DNA from: Branchiostoma floridae
Taxonomy: Eukaryota; Chordata; Leptocardii; Amphioxiformes; Branchiostomatidae
Reading direction: 5' to 3'
Assembly (NCBI RefSeq): GCF_000003815.2
Contig: NC_049979.1
Coordinates: 24,089,752-24,153,751 of the forward strand
Length of the DNA: 64,000 nucleotides
Made by a program: the position numbers and the translations under genes. A model generated the notes under the pieces. The model was not told where the DNA came from and did not search any database. It saw only the letters and a program-made list of their open reading frames with translations. Below are positions 11,608 through 21,765 of the stretch, in pieces; the first letter of the stretch is position 1; every line of letters starts with the position of its first letter.

Positions 11608-11968
11608 GGCCACACCAATTTGATTTCTTGGTTCACGGATTCGCTCGCTCCTATTTTTTGGAAAAAAAAATAAAAATAAAAATTACCACTCAGCACATTT
11701 TCACCATTAATGAAACCATTCACCAACTTTCTGGTGTAGCAAATTGGCCTTTATGTTATAAGCTCCTTAAAGGGTGGGTACAGGTGCTGTTACTGTACAA
11801 TAATAGTGTTTTTGTACTTTTTTCAAACTGAAAACTTTTTTTCTTTATGTTTTGGATTAGCCGTTACCTTTACCCCAACCATTTTATGATTTTTATTTTT
11901 ATTTCGCCCTTTCGCTCCAAATTTTTTATGAAAAAATCCGTGAACCAAGAAATTAAATTGGTGTGGCC
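11608..11968. mobile_element. 361-bp MITE, PIF/Harbinger-like, TTA target duplication
   Basis: Terminal inverted repeats begin GGCCACACCAATTT on both ends and extend about 34 bp (through GGTTCACGGATT) with one mismatch. The element is flanked by TTA at 11605-11607 and 11969-11971. Copy 1 (3597-3603) and copy 3 (about 17339-17345) have the empty site with a single TTA. A 3-bp TTA/TAA duplication is the hallmark of PIF/Harbinger. The interior is AT-rich with no transposase. Confidence 0.85.
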
Positions 11969-11971
11969 TTA

Positions 11972-12836
11972 GCTACAGCTGCCATTATATATTTTCTAAC
12001 ATACTGTTAACAGTAGCTTTCTTATGTTAGGTTGTAAGGCTAATCATGAAATGTGATCATGGGAAACATATCAGAAAAAGAAACAGTTGTGCTTGAGAAA
12101 GGCCTTGTGTGATGTGTGAGTTTATAACCAGGGAATAGAAAGATAACTGCATGTAGTTAGTAGTATTTGGAAGCAAATTTGATATTTTGCTTGGCATCGA
12201 AGTCCATAGAAGATGTATTCTGTAATGTGTAGTATAGAACCTTTCCATGCAAGATATGCTATAGTAAGTACAGAGAATGCAAACATGTCCCCTTAACCCA
12301 GCAAACCCATCCAATTACCAAACCCGAGTCACCATCAAAGAAAAAGCATAATGCTGCAGTTAAGCAATGGAAGAAAGAGCTGAGAATGGTAGACCCTACA
12401 GTAAAAAAGGAAAAGAAGTCAAAGTCCAATTATTTGTCAAAAATGATGAATTTTGGTGACAGTCTGAATGACACGGCTGAAATAGATGACATATCAAGAA
12501 TGCTTGACTAGCACGATGTAAACTGGAAGGCCTGACACTTAGGCTGACAGGATTCTGACAGTGACAAGTAGTTTCTAGTTTTTTTCTATCATATGTCACG
12601 GTGAATGGAGATGGTGACATTTAGCTAAATTACAAAATGGCCCACCATTGTAGCAATTCTGAAAGTGATGTTGCATTTGCCACATATTCTAACGCTATAA
12701 TATGTGGTTGTAATGTAACATTGATTAAAGAGATTGTAAAGATAATCTACAAATTGAAATCAAGCTATACGAAGGTCTGCATGGGGGGTCCTGGCAACGC
12801 TTTACGTTAATGTTAGAAACTTTAATACGTAACGTT
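11972..12836. other. 3' flank of copy 2, no gene seen
   Basis: The first part aligns with 3604-3960 and 4660-4760 of copy 1 (GCATCGAAGTCCATAGAA; AAGGAAAAGAAGTCA). The remainder shows no coding potential that I can support. Confidence 0.5.
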
Positions 12837-12950
12837 CTAGCGTGGAAACCAGACCCCAGCCCGATCTCAAAAATATCTATCCTACACGATAGATAATTGG
12901 TCATAATTTTTAGATTGGACCCGGGCTGGGGTCTGGTATCCACGCTAGTA
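12837..12950. mobile_element. Palindromic MITE (arms CTAGCGTGGAAACCAGACCC)
   Basis: The left arm CTAGCGTGGAAACCAGACCC-CAGCCCGATCT is matched in inverted orientation by AGATTGGACCCGGGCTGGGG-TCTGGTATCCACGCTAG at the right. The only differences are a short insertion (TTGGACC) and one substitution. The centre contains ATCTATCCTACACGATAGAT. A half copy is at 4783-4840. Confidence 0.75.
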
Positions 12951-13066
12951 ATGTTCCAGCATCCCACGAAATAGATTAGTAATCCTGATATTCTAGCCGG
13001 AAAGGAGATGACACCTGCATGGCGTCAAATCTAACATAGCGACGACCATCGACGACGAAAAAAAAT

Positions 13067-13109
13067 TTTTTTTCTTGGATTTGGTGTGATACCAAATCCA
13101 AGAAAAAAA
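13067..13109. repeat. Near-perfect hairpin private to unit 3
   Basis: TTTTTTTCTTGGATTTGGT and ACCAAATCCAAGAAAAAAA form a 19-bp perfect stem around the 5-base loop GTGAT. The homologous position upstream of copy 2 (about 4965-5000) lacks it. Confidence 0.8.
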
Positions 13110-13125
13110 TACTGCTGTTTTATAC

Positions 13126-13295
13126 CTGCACCCCCCCTTCATGATTTGAACTATCCCAAGAATGACCTTTGAACTCCCAACAACTTTTGATTGCTTCCAG
13201 TTGCGATCTGACAGCATCTGTGCTTCGCCACACGTGTGCAGGATTCCCGACTGAAAATTATACCCATTTATTTCGTTGAACTTCAGCAGGGAGAG
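13126..13295 (+). other. 5' noncoding exon and upstream block of kelch-like copy 3
   Basis: Homologous to 1-157 and 5021-5168. It ends GAACTTCAGCAGGGAGAG with donor GTAGGAAAC (GT at 13296-13297). The acceptor is at 13897-13898, giving the shortest intron of the array (about 600 bp) and no inserted transposon. Confidence 0.55.
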
Positions 13296-13907
13296 GTAGG
13301 AAACAGCTAACGTTACTGTATTTACCGACATATAATTGTAAGTCTTCCTTTTCAAAGTGTCGGTGACGATTTTTGAATATACTGTGCTGCTTTCCTGACT
13401 GACAAGACAGATCAAGACAGTCCCCATCTGTTCCTTGAATCTTGCTCTACTGTGCTGTTTATCATAAAATGTCGCTTCAAAATGACCTCCAAACTTGGTG
13501 TAATTGATCTATATGCCCACAATGTCCGGTAAATGAGTATGAAACTAAAGCTTTCCCACAAATTTTTTCAACCAAGGACGTTTAATATATGAGTGGAAGG
13601 GTTTGCGGAAATGATGGGCATGGCCCAAGCCTGCGATGACTAGCCTGCATACCCTGGGCCCACAAAAGGTAGCCTGGCAGCCAAGGGACTGGGCCCAGAA
13701 TTTTCCGTAGACCTGACTATGGAATAGCCTTACATTTTACTTAGCTGCTATACGTAGTAATGGTATAGCTGATTAATGTAAGTCCTTGTGTTTCACAGGA
13801 ATAAGTACAGCATTCTCACACAACTATGGAACGGTTTTGCATATTTACTGAAACAAAATTGAGGATGAATGATCAATATAAGTCCTTGTGTTTCGCAGGA
13901 TTGAGGT

Positions 13908-15617
13908 ATGATGGCAGAGGCACAGAGATCGCAGGCATCATTCGACTTTTGCCACAATCCACATGCAGGCTCCCTCTTGCAGGGTTTACAGAAACTGCGA
14001 TCTGACAACCTACTCACAGATGTTGTTCTTTGTGTCTCTGGAAAAGAGATTCCATGCCATCGAAACGTTCTGGCTGCCTGCAGTGAATATTTCCGTGCAA
14101 TGTTCTGTAACGGACATCTTGAGAGCAATGAGTCCCAAGTAACTATCCATGAAGTCACCCCGGGTATCTTGCAGCTTCTTGTTGACTTCGCGTACACGTC
14201 AAAAGTCACCATCACACAGGACAATGCTATGAAACTGCTAGAAGGGGCCAACTTTTTCCGGATCCTACCTGTGTGTGATGCTTGTGTGACTTTCATATCC
14301 AACAACCTGAGTGCCACAGACTGTCTGCAGATGATGCACATAGGTAATGTGCTGTCCTGCCCAGGCCTGGAGAAGAGAGCGAGGTTGTATGCCTTGAAGG
14401 AGTTTGCATCAGTCAGCAAAACACCCGAGTTCCTTTCTTTGACTAAGGCTCAGCTCATCAAACTTATCTCATCTGACCGCCTCAGTGCCTCTGAAGAAGT
14501 CGTGTACACAGCAGTGATGACATGGATCAACCTTAACGCTGACGAGAGGAATAAGGACATGAAAGAGCTGATGGAACTGGTCAGGTTCCCCTTCATGGAC
14601 AGGCGATATTTTTTGGAGAATGTAGAAGGTAATGAGGCCATACGCAAGTCTTGTCAGGATATCGTGACCGAAACTCGCAGATGCCAGCTCTTTCCAGGAG
14701 AGATCCAGTCACCTCGCACCCGTCCCCGCCATGCCAGCGGTCTGAGGGAGGCAGTAGTGGTCTTTGGAGGGCATTCAAATGAGAATACAGGAGGCAGTCA
14801 TGAATCCAGTTCCATCACCATGACCTGCAATGCAAACCCAACAAGGTCCACTTGGATCCAAATGACTGAGCTACCTGAAGATTCTGAAAGTCCATTTCCT
14901 GTGGCTGTCCTGGGCACAAGTGACATTGTCACGTCTTTTGCCAGTGTTGGCAAAGATGTGTGGCTGTACCAGTCAGAACTGAACTCCTGGTCCAAGCTTG
15001 CACAGATGAAGTTACAGCGATACAGTCACAGACTGGCAGTGTTATATGGCGAAGTGTATGCAATTGGTGGCAAAGGTGGACATGATAAACCAGTATCATC
15101 AGTTGAAGTCTATGACCGAAGGCAGAACAAGTGGACTGAAGGTGTTCCTCTCCCGCAACCAAGGTCTTGTCATGCAGCTGCTGTGTTGGACAGCAGCATA
15201 TATGTGATGGGTGGGTTGAATGCAAAAGACGAGCTGACAGCCTCTGTGTACCGCTTCAAGCCAGGAGACTCACAGTGGCAGTCCATGAGGGACATGCCTG
15301 GTTCAGGTGAACGTGTGACTGCCACAGTTCTAAATGGCCACATCTACCTGGCTGGGGTACAGTCATCCATTTACTGTTACACTCCCAGTGAAGATGGTGG
15401 TCTCTGGAGTGAGGTAGCATCAGGTGTTCTAATGGACTGTGGAATGACTGCGTTCAGTGGGAAGGTATATACTTATGGAGGCTATGATACTACAACTGGT
15501 AAAGTAAGTACAGCTGTCATGTGCCTTGATCCAGGAACCCAGTCTCTCAGGCATGTGGGAACCATGGCCAAAGGTCTCTACAACTGTTCGTGCGTCACAA
15601 TACTTAAATATTGCTGA
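13908..15617 (+). CDS. BTB-BACK-Kelch protein, array copy 3 (KLHL24/KLHL38-like)
   Basis: Predicted CUL3 adaptor, 569 aa, intact. BTB about 24-131, BACK about 136-240, six kelch repeats about 280-569. The usual GG pair is present in blade 1 (VVVFGG), unlike copies 1 and 2. Blade 2 reads VAVLGTSDIVTSFASVGKD with a longer loop, and the blade 3 loop is GGKGGHDKPVSS. It has more amino-acid changes in the BACK and kelch parts than copies 1 and 2 have between them (for example SATDCLQ, SDRLSASEE). The in-frame TGA upstream (13902-13904) and the acceptor at 13897-13898 support the start. Confidence 0.93.
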   Translation: MMAEAQRSQASFDFCHNPHAGSLLQGLQKLRSDNLLTDVVLCVSGKEIPCHRNVLAACSEYFRAMFCNGHLESNESQVTIHEVTPGILQLLVDFAYTSKVTITQDNAMKLLEGANFFRILPVCDACVTFISNNLSATDCLQMMHIGNVLSCPGLEKRARLYALKEFASVSKTPEFLSLTKAQLIKLISSDRLSASEEVVYTAVMTWINLNADERNKDMKELMELVRFPFMDRRYFLENVEGNEAIRKSCQDIVTETRRCQLFPGEIQSPRTRPRHASGLREAVVVFGGHSNENTGGSHESSSITMTCNANPTRSTWIQMTELPEDSESPFPVAVLGTSDIVTSFASVGKDVWLYQSELNSWSKLAQMKLQRYSHRLAVLYGEVYAIGGKGGHDKPVSSVEVYDRRQNKWTEGVPLPQPRSCHAAAVLDSSIYVMGGLNAKDELTASVYRFKPGDSQWQSMRDMPGSGERVTATVLNGHIYLAGVQSSIYCYTPSEDGGLWSEVASGVLMDCGMTAFSGKVYTYGGYDTTTGKVSTAVMCLDPGTQSLRHVGTMAKGLYNCSCVTILKYC

Positions 15618-15943
15618 TGTACTGAGGACTGCTCTGCATTAATTGTTGACAGCAGCCTCATGACACATTTTGGTACTACATTCTATGTAAGCAGTTACTT
15701 GACTCATGAATGGTCCAAAATCATTTGGTTTGACAAAAATGTGTGTTCATGCATTACTTCATGATTCTGTTTCTGTAGCACCTTGGCAGAGCGACAAAGG
15801 AATGATATCAATAGGAGACAACATGACATTTGTTTATTTGCATGTAATGACATAATGATCTTACAAGACTATTTGTTGGACTGAAGCAACATTCTGGGTA
15901 GCTTTCTGCAAGATGAGAGTTTCTCAGGACTTTGACTCTACTC
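15618..15943 (+). other. 3' region of kelch-like copy 3
   Basis: Noncoding. Its distal part (TGAGAGTTTCTCAGGACTTTG) aligns with the 3' regions of copies 1 and 2 just before the transposon at 15944. No other feature seen. Confidence 0.5.
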
Positions 15944-16318
15944 CAGGGTTGTAGCCAGCCTGAAATCATTTTCCGTCCCCTCGTTTTTGAATCCTATCAA
16001 GCACCCAAGGTACAAGAGGTTGTGCAACGTTTCTAGGGGGGTCTGAACATGTTCCCCAGAAATGTATGAAATCTAGACCCTCTGAAATGCTATTTCCTGC
16101 ATTTTGAGGTGTAAATTTTGCTGGTAGACCAAGTTGTTCAACGTCATCTGTTTTGGTGAAAAATTACACATTTAGCTTAGGGAAACAGTTTTATTATATC
16201 TTAGTTTACATATCAATTTTTGTCCATCACAGAGGACAGAATAGGAAAAAACTTTTTTCCGTCCCCAGCTTCAAAATTCCGTCAAAGGACGGAAGGACGG
16301 GTGCTGGCTAGAACCCTG
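15944..16318. mobile_element. 375-bp nonautonomous hAT-like transposon
   Basis: Termini CAGGGTTGTAGCCAGC and GCTGGCTAGAACCCTG are inverted repeats with one mismatch and have the CAGGG end typical of hAT elements. The flanks are CTCTACTC (15936-15943) and TTCTACTC (16319-16326), an 8-bp duplication with one change. Copies 1 and 2 carry the uninterrupted sequence (GGTTACTCTTAAGTC near 2985; GGTTACTCTTTAGTC near 10997). Confidence 0.85.
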
Positions 16319-18069
16319 TTCTACTCTATAGTCAGTTCTGTTGGAAACCTTTGTAGTATATTTTATCCAATTCTTTTAGTTTCCTTAGTAAACATTTAAT
16401 ATGTATGTGTGTATAACAAACATAGAAATATATAAAAGCTTGTTGGTTCCTGCATTATGTATTGCCTGATGTTGCCAACATAGAAAATTTGATGGCAACA
16501 TATGAAAAGACGTTTTTGACCTGGCTATGGTATGTTTTATTGGCCGATTTGATGAAATGCAAGTTAGACTTTTGTTACTCCCTTGAGGGCCCTTACTCTT
16601 TGTTCATTGCAAACTGTGAAAATGATGTGTTGAAATCTTTATAGTATAGTACCTTTAACCTTATGTTTAAATTTGTTAACCTTAAGTCTCCTTTTTTTGT
16701 AGAAATTAGTACGCCCAGCATGTATTATCTGATGCTGGTAACCAACCTTGTTTGCAACTTTTAGAGTAAGTAGGACCCAATTCTGAGTCATGACAACCAG
16801 ATAGTGAAAGTTGCTGTATCAACATATTAAGTTGAGATATATTGAAAAGCTTTTTAGTATCTTTTATCAACATGATTTAGTTTCCTTCACATATATTTGT
16901 AGTTATATTTGTTACAAACCCAAGAATAAAACTTATTAGAAGAACATGAAAGCTTGTTGATTCCTGCATTGTTGATGCCAACATCAAAAATGTGATGACA
17001 ACATAGAAAAAAAGTTTTGTATTGTTGTTTTATCAGCCAACTTGATGAGATACAAGTTAGACTTTTCTTACACTTACATCATATTCTTTGTGTTCATGGC
17101 TTTAAGTTCAATTTTTCATTTGAAGTTAGTATGTAGAATGTATTTTGGGATGATGGTATTAAACCAACATTGTTGGTAACTTTTGGAGTAAGGGTTACGG
17201 GCCCAATTCATGACAACCAGATAGTGATTTAAAGTAGGTAACAAGTTGAAGTATAGAGTTTTGTTGTTGTAAGGACAAACATATTCAAGACAAGCACCGA
17301 CTGCATGTTAATTAACTTAAAAGTATAGAAAGAATGGAACTTAGATACAGCCGTCATCTTATAACGTGTTAGTTTTCTTAAAACATACTGTTTTATTAGT
17401 TTTCTTACATCAAGGAATGTGATCATGGGAAAAATCACAAAAAGAAAGTTGTGTTTGAGAAAGGCATTGTGTGATGTGTGAGTTTATATCTGGAGAATAG
17501 AAAGTTACTGCCTGCAGTTGTATTTGGAAGCGAATTCATGACCTTTTTGCTTAGTATACTGTGTTCTGTAATGTAGAAGTGCCCCCTGAGATACCATCAA
17601 AGAAGAAGCAAGATGATATAGTAAAAAAAAGGAAGAAAAGAGCAGGGAAGGGAGGAGAACACGTACAGTCAAAAAGGTAGTCAGAGGCAAACCTATTCGT
17701 AAAAATTAATGCCTAATGCTAAAGACAAAGAAGACCAAGGACTGAATGAGGTTTTATTTCATTTCATTCATTGAAAATGCAAACAGTGCATGACATTCCA
17801 CTTGTGACAAGTGTTAACCAGGCAGCAGCAAGGCTGGTAGCTGCTACCACTGATCAAGGAGGTCTTTTTTCAACCACCTTGCACTGATGACCTGATGTTA
17901 CAGTTTGAAGGCTGCAGATGAAAAAGATGAAAATCCAGAATGATTGAATAGCATGAAGTAAAGTGGAAGGCCTGTCAGCTCTATATAGTTTACTGTGTAA
18001 ATAATTCTAGGTTCTTTTAATATATCGTGCACAGCCCAGCTCTTTCAGCAAACCATAAAATATTACACA
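16319..18069. other. 3' flank of copy 3, internally duplicated, no gene seen
   Basis: It contains two successive degenerate copies of the same 3' flank sequence. The first, about 16430-16830, has AAAGCTTGTTGGTTCCTGCA and TGACAACCAGATAGTGA. The second, about 16940-17230, has AAAGCTTGTTGATTCCTGCA and TGACAACCAGATAGTGA. So part of the 3' region was tandemly duplicated in this unit only. No coding frame is supported. Confidence 0.55.
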
Positions 18070-18279
18070 CTGCCACCCCCACATGATTTGAACTATCCCA
18101 GGTATAACCTTTGAACTTCCAGGAACTTCCCGCGCTTTTTTTATTGATTCCAGCTGTGCTTGGCCAGACGGCGTGAGACGCTGATCACGAAGCCAAGACG
18201 CGGGCGCGCGGTGAAGAGCTGGATTATTTATTTCCAGATCGAAATACCCGTTGACTTCGCTGAACTTCAGCAGGGTGAG
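18070..18279 (+). other. 5' noncoding exon and upstream block of kelch-like copy 4
   Basis: Homologous to 1-157 (CCACCCCCACATGATTTGAA, AACTTCCCGCGCTTT). It ends GAACTTCAGCAGGGTGAG with donor GTAGGAGAC (GT at 18280-18281). The acceptor TTTTGCAG is at 19802-19809. Confidence 0.55.
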
Positions 18280-18673
18280 GTAGGAGACAACTTAAGTTAA
18301 TTGTTGTAGGGCTCCCTTATCAACATTTCCGTAACATTTGTTGTAACAGTTACATGTACTATAAAGAAGGCATACTGTGCTAGCTGTGCTACTTTCCTCA
18401 CTAACAAGACAGTCCCCTTATGCCAACAAATTTGCCTACACAGAAAAATGTCGCTTCAAAATAGCCTCCAAAGTTTCTTTGTAAACCTGCAATGCAAAAC
18501 AAGTTGATGTGATAGATCTTTAACCCCACAACGTCCCGTAAAATTATGATAGGACCAGCTCTGGTATTAGTATAAAACTAAAAGCTTTCACGCATTTTGA
18601 CGGGTTTACGGAAAAGGCTGGGCCCGGCAGGTGGGCTGACTCCTGTATGCTAGTACCATTGGGGCCCAGAAAG

Positions 18674-19545
18674 GGGTGTACCAAAAGTGCAAAATGAAAT
18701 GGAAAGTTCAGAGAAAATGCGAAATGGAATGTACAGGAAGTTCGAAACGAATCGAAATGAACGATTATGTTAATTGTTATAGAACGAAATGGAATGTAGA
18801 GAAAGTGTGAAATAGAACACACAAAAAAAATGGAATGAAATATGAAGCAAATTCAAAATTGATGGGAATATAAGGTTACATTTGTGAAAGGATTAAAGTA
18901 CAAAATGCATAACAATAGGTAACATGCTAAATTGATTTTATACGGAGCTTTTGTGTTTGTGCGGCCAAATTATTCTCTTGACATCAGCTAAATACAAGGA
19001 AACGGAATCTAGATAAGAAAGTAATGACTCAAATGCAATTAATAGTGTGTCTCAGGTATCGATTTATATACATTTTCAGAATTTACCCTCAATGAGGCAA
19101 GATTACAGTATTGTTGTTGTGTTTGAGTGGTTTCTGTTCTCCAAAGATGGGAGTGCCAGGTTTCTGGAATAGATGGGGTCAGTGGACTAGTGGGCTGGGC
19201 TAGTGCCCCCCTTTTTTGGGGCCCCACTGACGTCTAGCTACACGGTAGTGCAGATGCAGATATGCCGCATGCATGGTCTCAGCAGCTTTGCAACGTTCAA
19301 TCTTGCATTCTTCCTTTGATTCCTCCTGATTATGAGCTTTTAGCATTTGGGAACGAGCCGCGAAATGTCAAAATTAAACATGTTGTAGGTGCATTTGCTG
19401 CCCAGAGTACCTCTTACTTATATTCCCATCAATTTTGTTTTATCTTGTTGCATTTTGTTCCTTATTGTTCCTTTTGTTCTATTGCTCACTTTCTGTACTT
19501 AACATTTTGTTTTCCATTTCGTTCTATTTTACACTTGATACACCG
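18674..19545. mobile_element. 872-bp transposon with exact 8-bp target duplication
   Basis: Termini GGGTGTACCAAAAGTGCAAA and, inverted, CGGTGTATCAAGTGTAAAAT. The flanks are the exact 8-bp repeat CCAGAAAG (18666-18673 and 19546-19553). The joined flank GGCCCAGAAAGTGTAGCCT resembles copy 1 (GGCCCAGAGGGGTAGCCTGG, about 594-613), which is the empty site. The interior repeats variants of GAAATGGAA on the left and TTCCATTTC on the right. No transposase frame. The 8-bp duplication fits hAT. Confidence 0.8.
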
Positions 19546-19818
19546 CCAGAAAGTGTAGCCTAGGCGCTAGTCGTACTGCCTTCTCTGTAAACCCAACTAT
19601 AGAACAGTCTTGCATATTTACTTAGTTGCTTCAAATGCAGATGACATTAGATGCAATGATGTAGCAGTGATGATGGCAGACAGTAAGCAGATGACAAAAT
19701 GCTAATCTACTAGTATATCCCAATTTGTAAGTTGATCTGCTAATTTGAATATTAACTACTAATCGAATGTCCTGACCGTAAATGATCAATAAGTCCTTGT
19801 GTTTTGCAGGATTGAGGA

Positions 19819-21501
19819 ATGATGGCAGAGGCACAGAGATCGCAGGCATCATTCGACTTCTGCCACAATCCACATGCTGGCTCCCTCTTGCAGGGTTTAC
19901 AGGAACTGCGATCTGACAACCTCCTGACAGATGTTGTCCTTTGTGTCTCTGGAAAAGAGATTCCATGCCATCGAAACGTTCTGGCTGCCTGCAGTGAATA
20001 CTTCCGTGCAATGTTCTGTAACGGACATCTTGAGAGCAAAGAGCACAAAGTATCTATACATGAAGTCACCCCCGGAGCCTTGCAGCTTCTTGTTGACTTC
20101 GCGTACACATCGAAAGTGACCATCACACAGGACAATGCTGTGAAACTGCTAGAAGGGGCCAACTTTTTCCAGATTCAACCTGTCCGTGATGCTTGTGTGA
20201 ATTTTATCTCCAACAACCTGAGTGCCAAAGACTGTCTTCAGATGATGCACATGGGCAACATGTTGTCCTGCTCAGACCTGGAGAAGAAAGCAATACTGTA
20301 TGCCTTGAAGGAGTTTGCAACAGTCAGCAAAACACCCGAGTTTCTTTCCTTGACTAAGGACCAACTCATCACACTTATCTCATCTGATGACCTCAGTGCT
20401 ACAGAAGAAGTCGTGTACACAGCAGTGATGACATGGATTAACCACGACACTGATGAAAGGAATAAGGACATGAAAGAGCTGATGGAACTGGTCAGGTTCC
20501 CCTTCATGGACAAGCAGTACTTCTTTGAGAATGTAGAGAGCGACAGAGCCATAATGAATTCTTGTCAGGATATAATGACAGAAGCTCGCAGATGCCAGCA
20601 CTTTCCAGGAGAGATCCAGTCACCTCGCACCCGTCCCCGCCATGCCAGCGGTCTGAGGGAGGCAGTAGTGGTCATTGGAGGGATGAGGAATAGAGAACAC
20701 TTCTCCCCCATCACAATGACCTACTCTGCTCAGCCATCAAGCTCAAGTTGGATCCCTATGACTGAAATGATCCAGGAAAATTACCATCCGTTTCCTGTGG
20801 CTGTTCTGGGCACAAGTGACATTGTCATGTCTGTCGGCAAGGATGTGTTGCTGTACCAGTCAGAACTGGACTCCTGGTCCAGGCTTGCTAAGTTGAGCTT
20901 GGAGCGGTACAATCACAGACTGGCAGTGTTATATGGTAAAGTGTATGCAATTGGTGGCATTGCCACATCTCCCTGTCAACATCTAGCATCAGTTGAGGTC
21001 AATGACCGGAGACAGAACAAGTGGACTGAAGGTGTTCCTCTCCCACAGCCAAGATGGTGTCATGCAGCTGCAGTGTTGGACAACAGCATATATGTGATGG
21101 GTGGGCTCTGGTTAGCTGATAAAACATCTACCATGTACCGCTTCAGCCCAGGAGACTCACAGTGGCAGTCCATGAGAGACATGCCTGGTATAGCTGACCA
21201 TGTGACTGCCACAGTCCTAAATGGTCACATCTACCTGGCTGGGATACAGGCATCCATTTACTGTTACAGGCCCAGTGAAGATGGTGGTGTCTGGAGTGAG
21301 GTAGTATCAGGTGTTCTAAAGGACTGTGGAATGACTGTGTTCAAGGGGAAGGTTCACATCTTTGGAGGCTTTGCCGGTAGAAAAGAAAGCACTGATGTCA
21401 TGTGCCTTGATCCAGACAGCCAGTCACTCTGTCATGTGGGAACCATGGACAAGGGGCTAAACCATGCTTCTTGCATCACAATACTCAAATATTGCGGATG
21501 A
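19819..21501 (+). CDS. BTB-BACK-Kelch protein, array copy 4 (KLHL24/KLHL38-like)
   Basis: Predicted CUL3 adaptor, 560 aa, intact. The BTB core is the same as in the other copies, and the kelch part has diverged furthest (blade 1 VVVIGGMRNREHFS, blade 2 VAVLGTSDIVMSVGKDVLLY, blade 3 loop GGIATSPCQHLASVEVND). Two adjacent ATGs follow the in-frame TGA at 19813-19815. The stop is one codon later than in the sisters. They end TGC TGA, whereas this copy reads TGC GGA TGA, a single T-to-G change rescued at once by the next TGA. An AATAAA at 21760-21765, about 260 bases after the stop, is a plausible polyadenylation signal. Confidence 0.93.
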   Translation: MMAEAQRSQASFDFCHNPHAGSLLQGLQELRSDNLLTDVVLCVSGKEIPCHRNVLAACSEYFRAMFCNGHLESKEHKVSIHEVTPGALQLLVDFAYTSKVTITQDNAVKLLEGANFFQIQPVRDACVNFISNNLSAKDCLQMMHMGNMLSCSDLEKKAILYALKEFATVSKTPEFLSLTKDQLITLISSDDLSATEEVVYTAVMTWINHDTDERNKDMKELMELVRFPFMDKQYFFENVESDRAIMNSCQDIMTEARRCQHFPGEIQSPRTRPRHASGLREAVVVIGGMRNREHFSPITMTYSAQPSSSSWIPMTEMIQENYHPFPVAVLGTSDIVMSVGKDVLLYQSELDSWSRLAKLSLERYNHRLAVLYGKVYAIGGIATSPCQHLASVEVNDRRQNKWTEGVPLPQPRWCHAAAVLDNSIYVMGGLWLADKTSTMYRFSPGDSQWQSMRDMPGIADHVTATVLNGHIYLAGIQASIYCYRPSEDGGVWSEVVSGVLKDCGMTVFKGKVHIFGGFAGRKESTDVMCLDPDSQSLCHVGTMDKGLNHASCITILKYCG

Positions 21502-21759
21502 ACTGCATTATATGTTTAAAGCCACATTTCTACATTGTATGAAAGCAGTTGTTACATTAGTTGGTTCAAGGAAAATGTGTGTTCACATTTCATTTGATGA
21601 TTCTGCTCCTGTAGCACATTGGCAAAGAAAACTGAATATAATTAGATGAGCAGGAGACCTTGACTATATTTTGGAATGAAGAAACATCCAGTGTAATTCC
21701 TGTCACTGAGATTAATCCATTTTTGCAGCTACTTAAGTTGTATTGGAAACCATCTCGAC

Positions 21760-21765
21760 AATAAA
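21760..21765 (+). terminator. Candidate polyadenylation signal of kelch-like copy 4
   Basis: AATAAA about 260 bases downstream of the stop codon. The motif alone is weak evidence in AT-rich DNA. Confidence 0.35.

Noticed and set aside
13793-14419. 208-codon frame on the minus strand over kelch-like copy 3 (similar frames over copies 1, 2 and 4)
   Set aside because: Antisense shadow of the conserved BTB coding region. It recurs only because the sense sequence is conserved.
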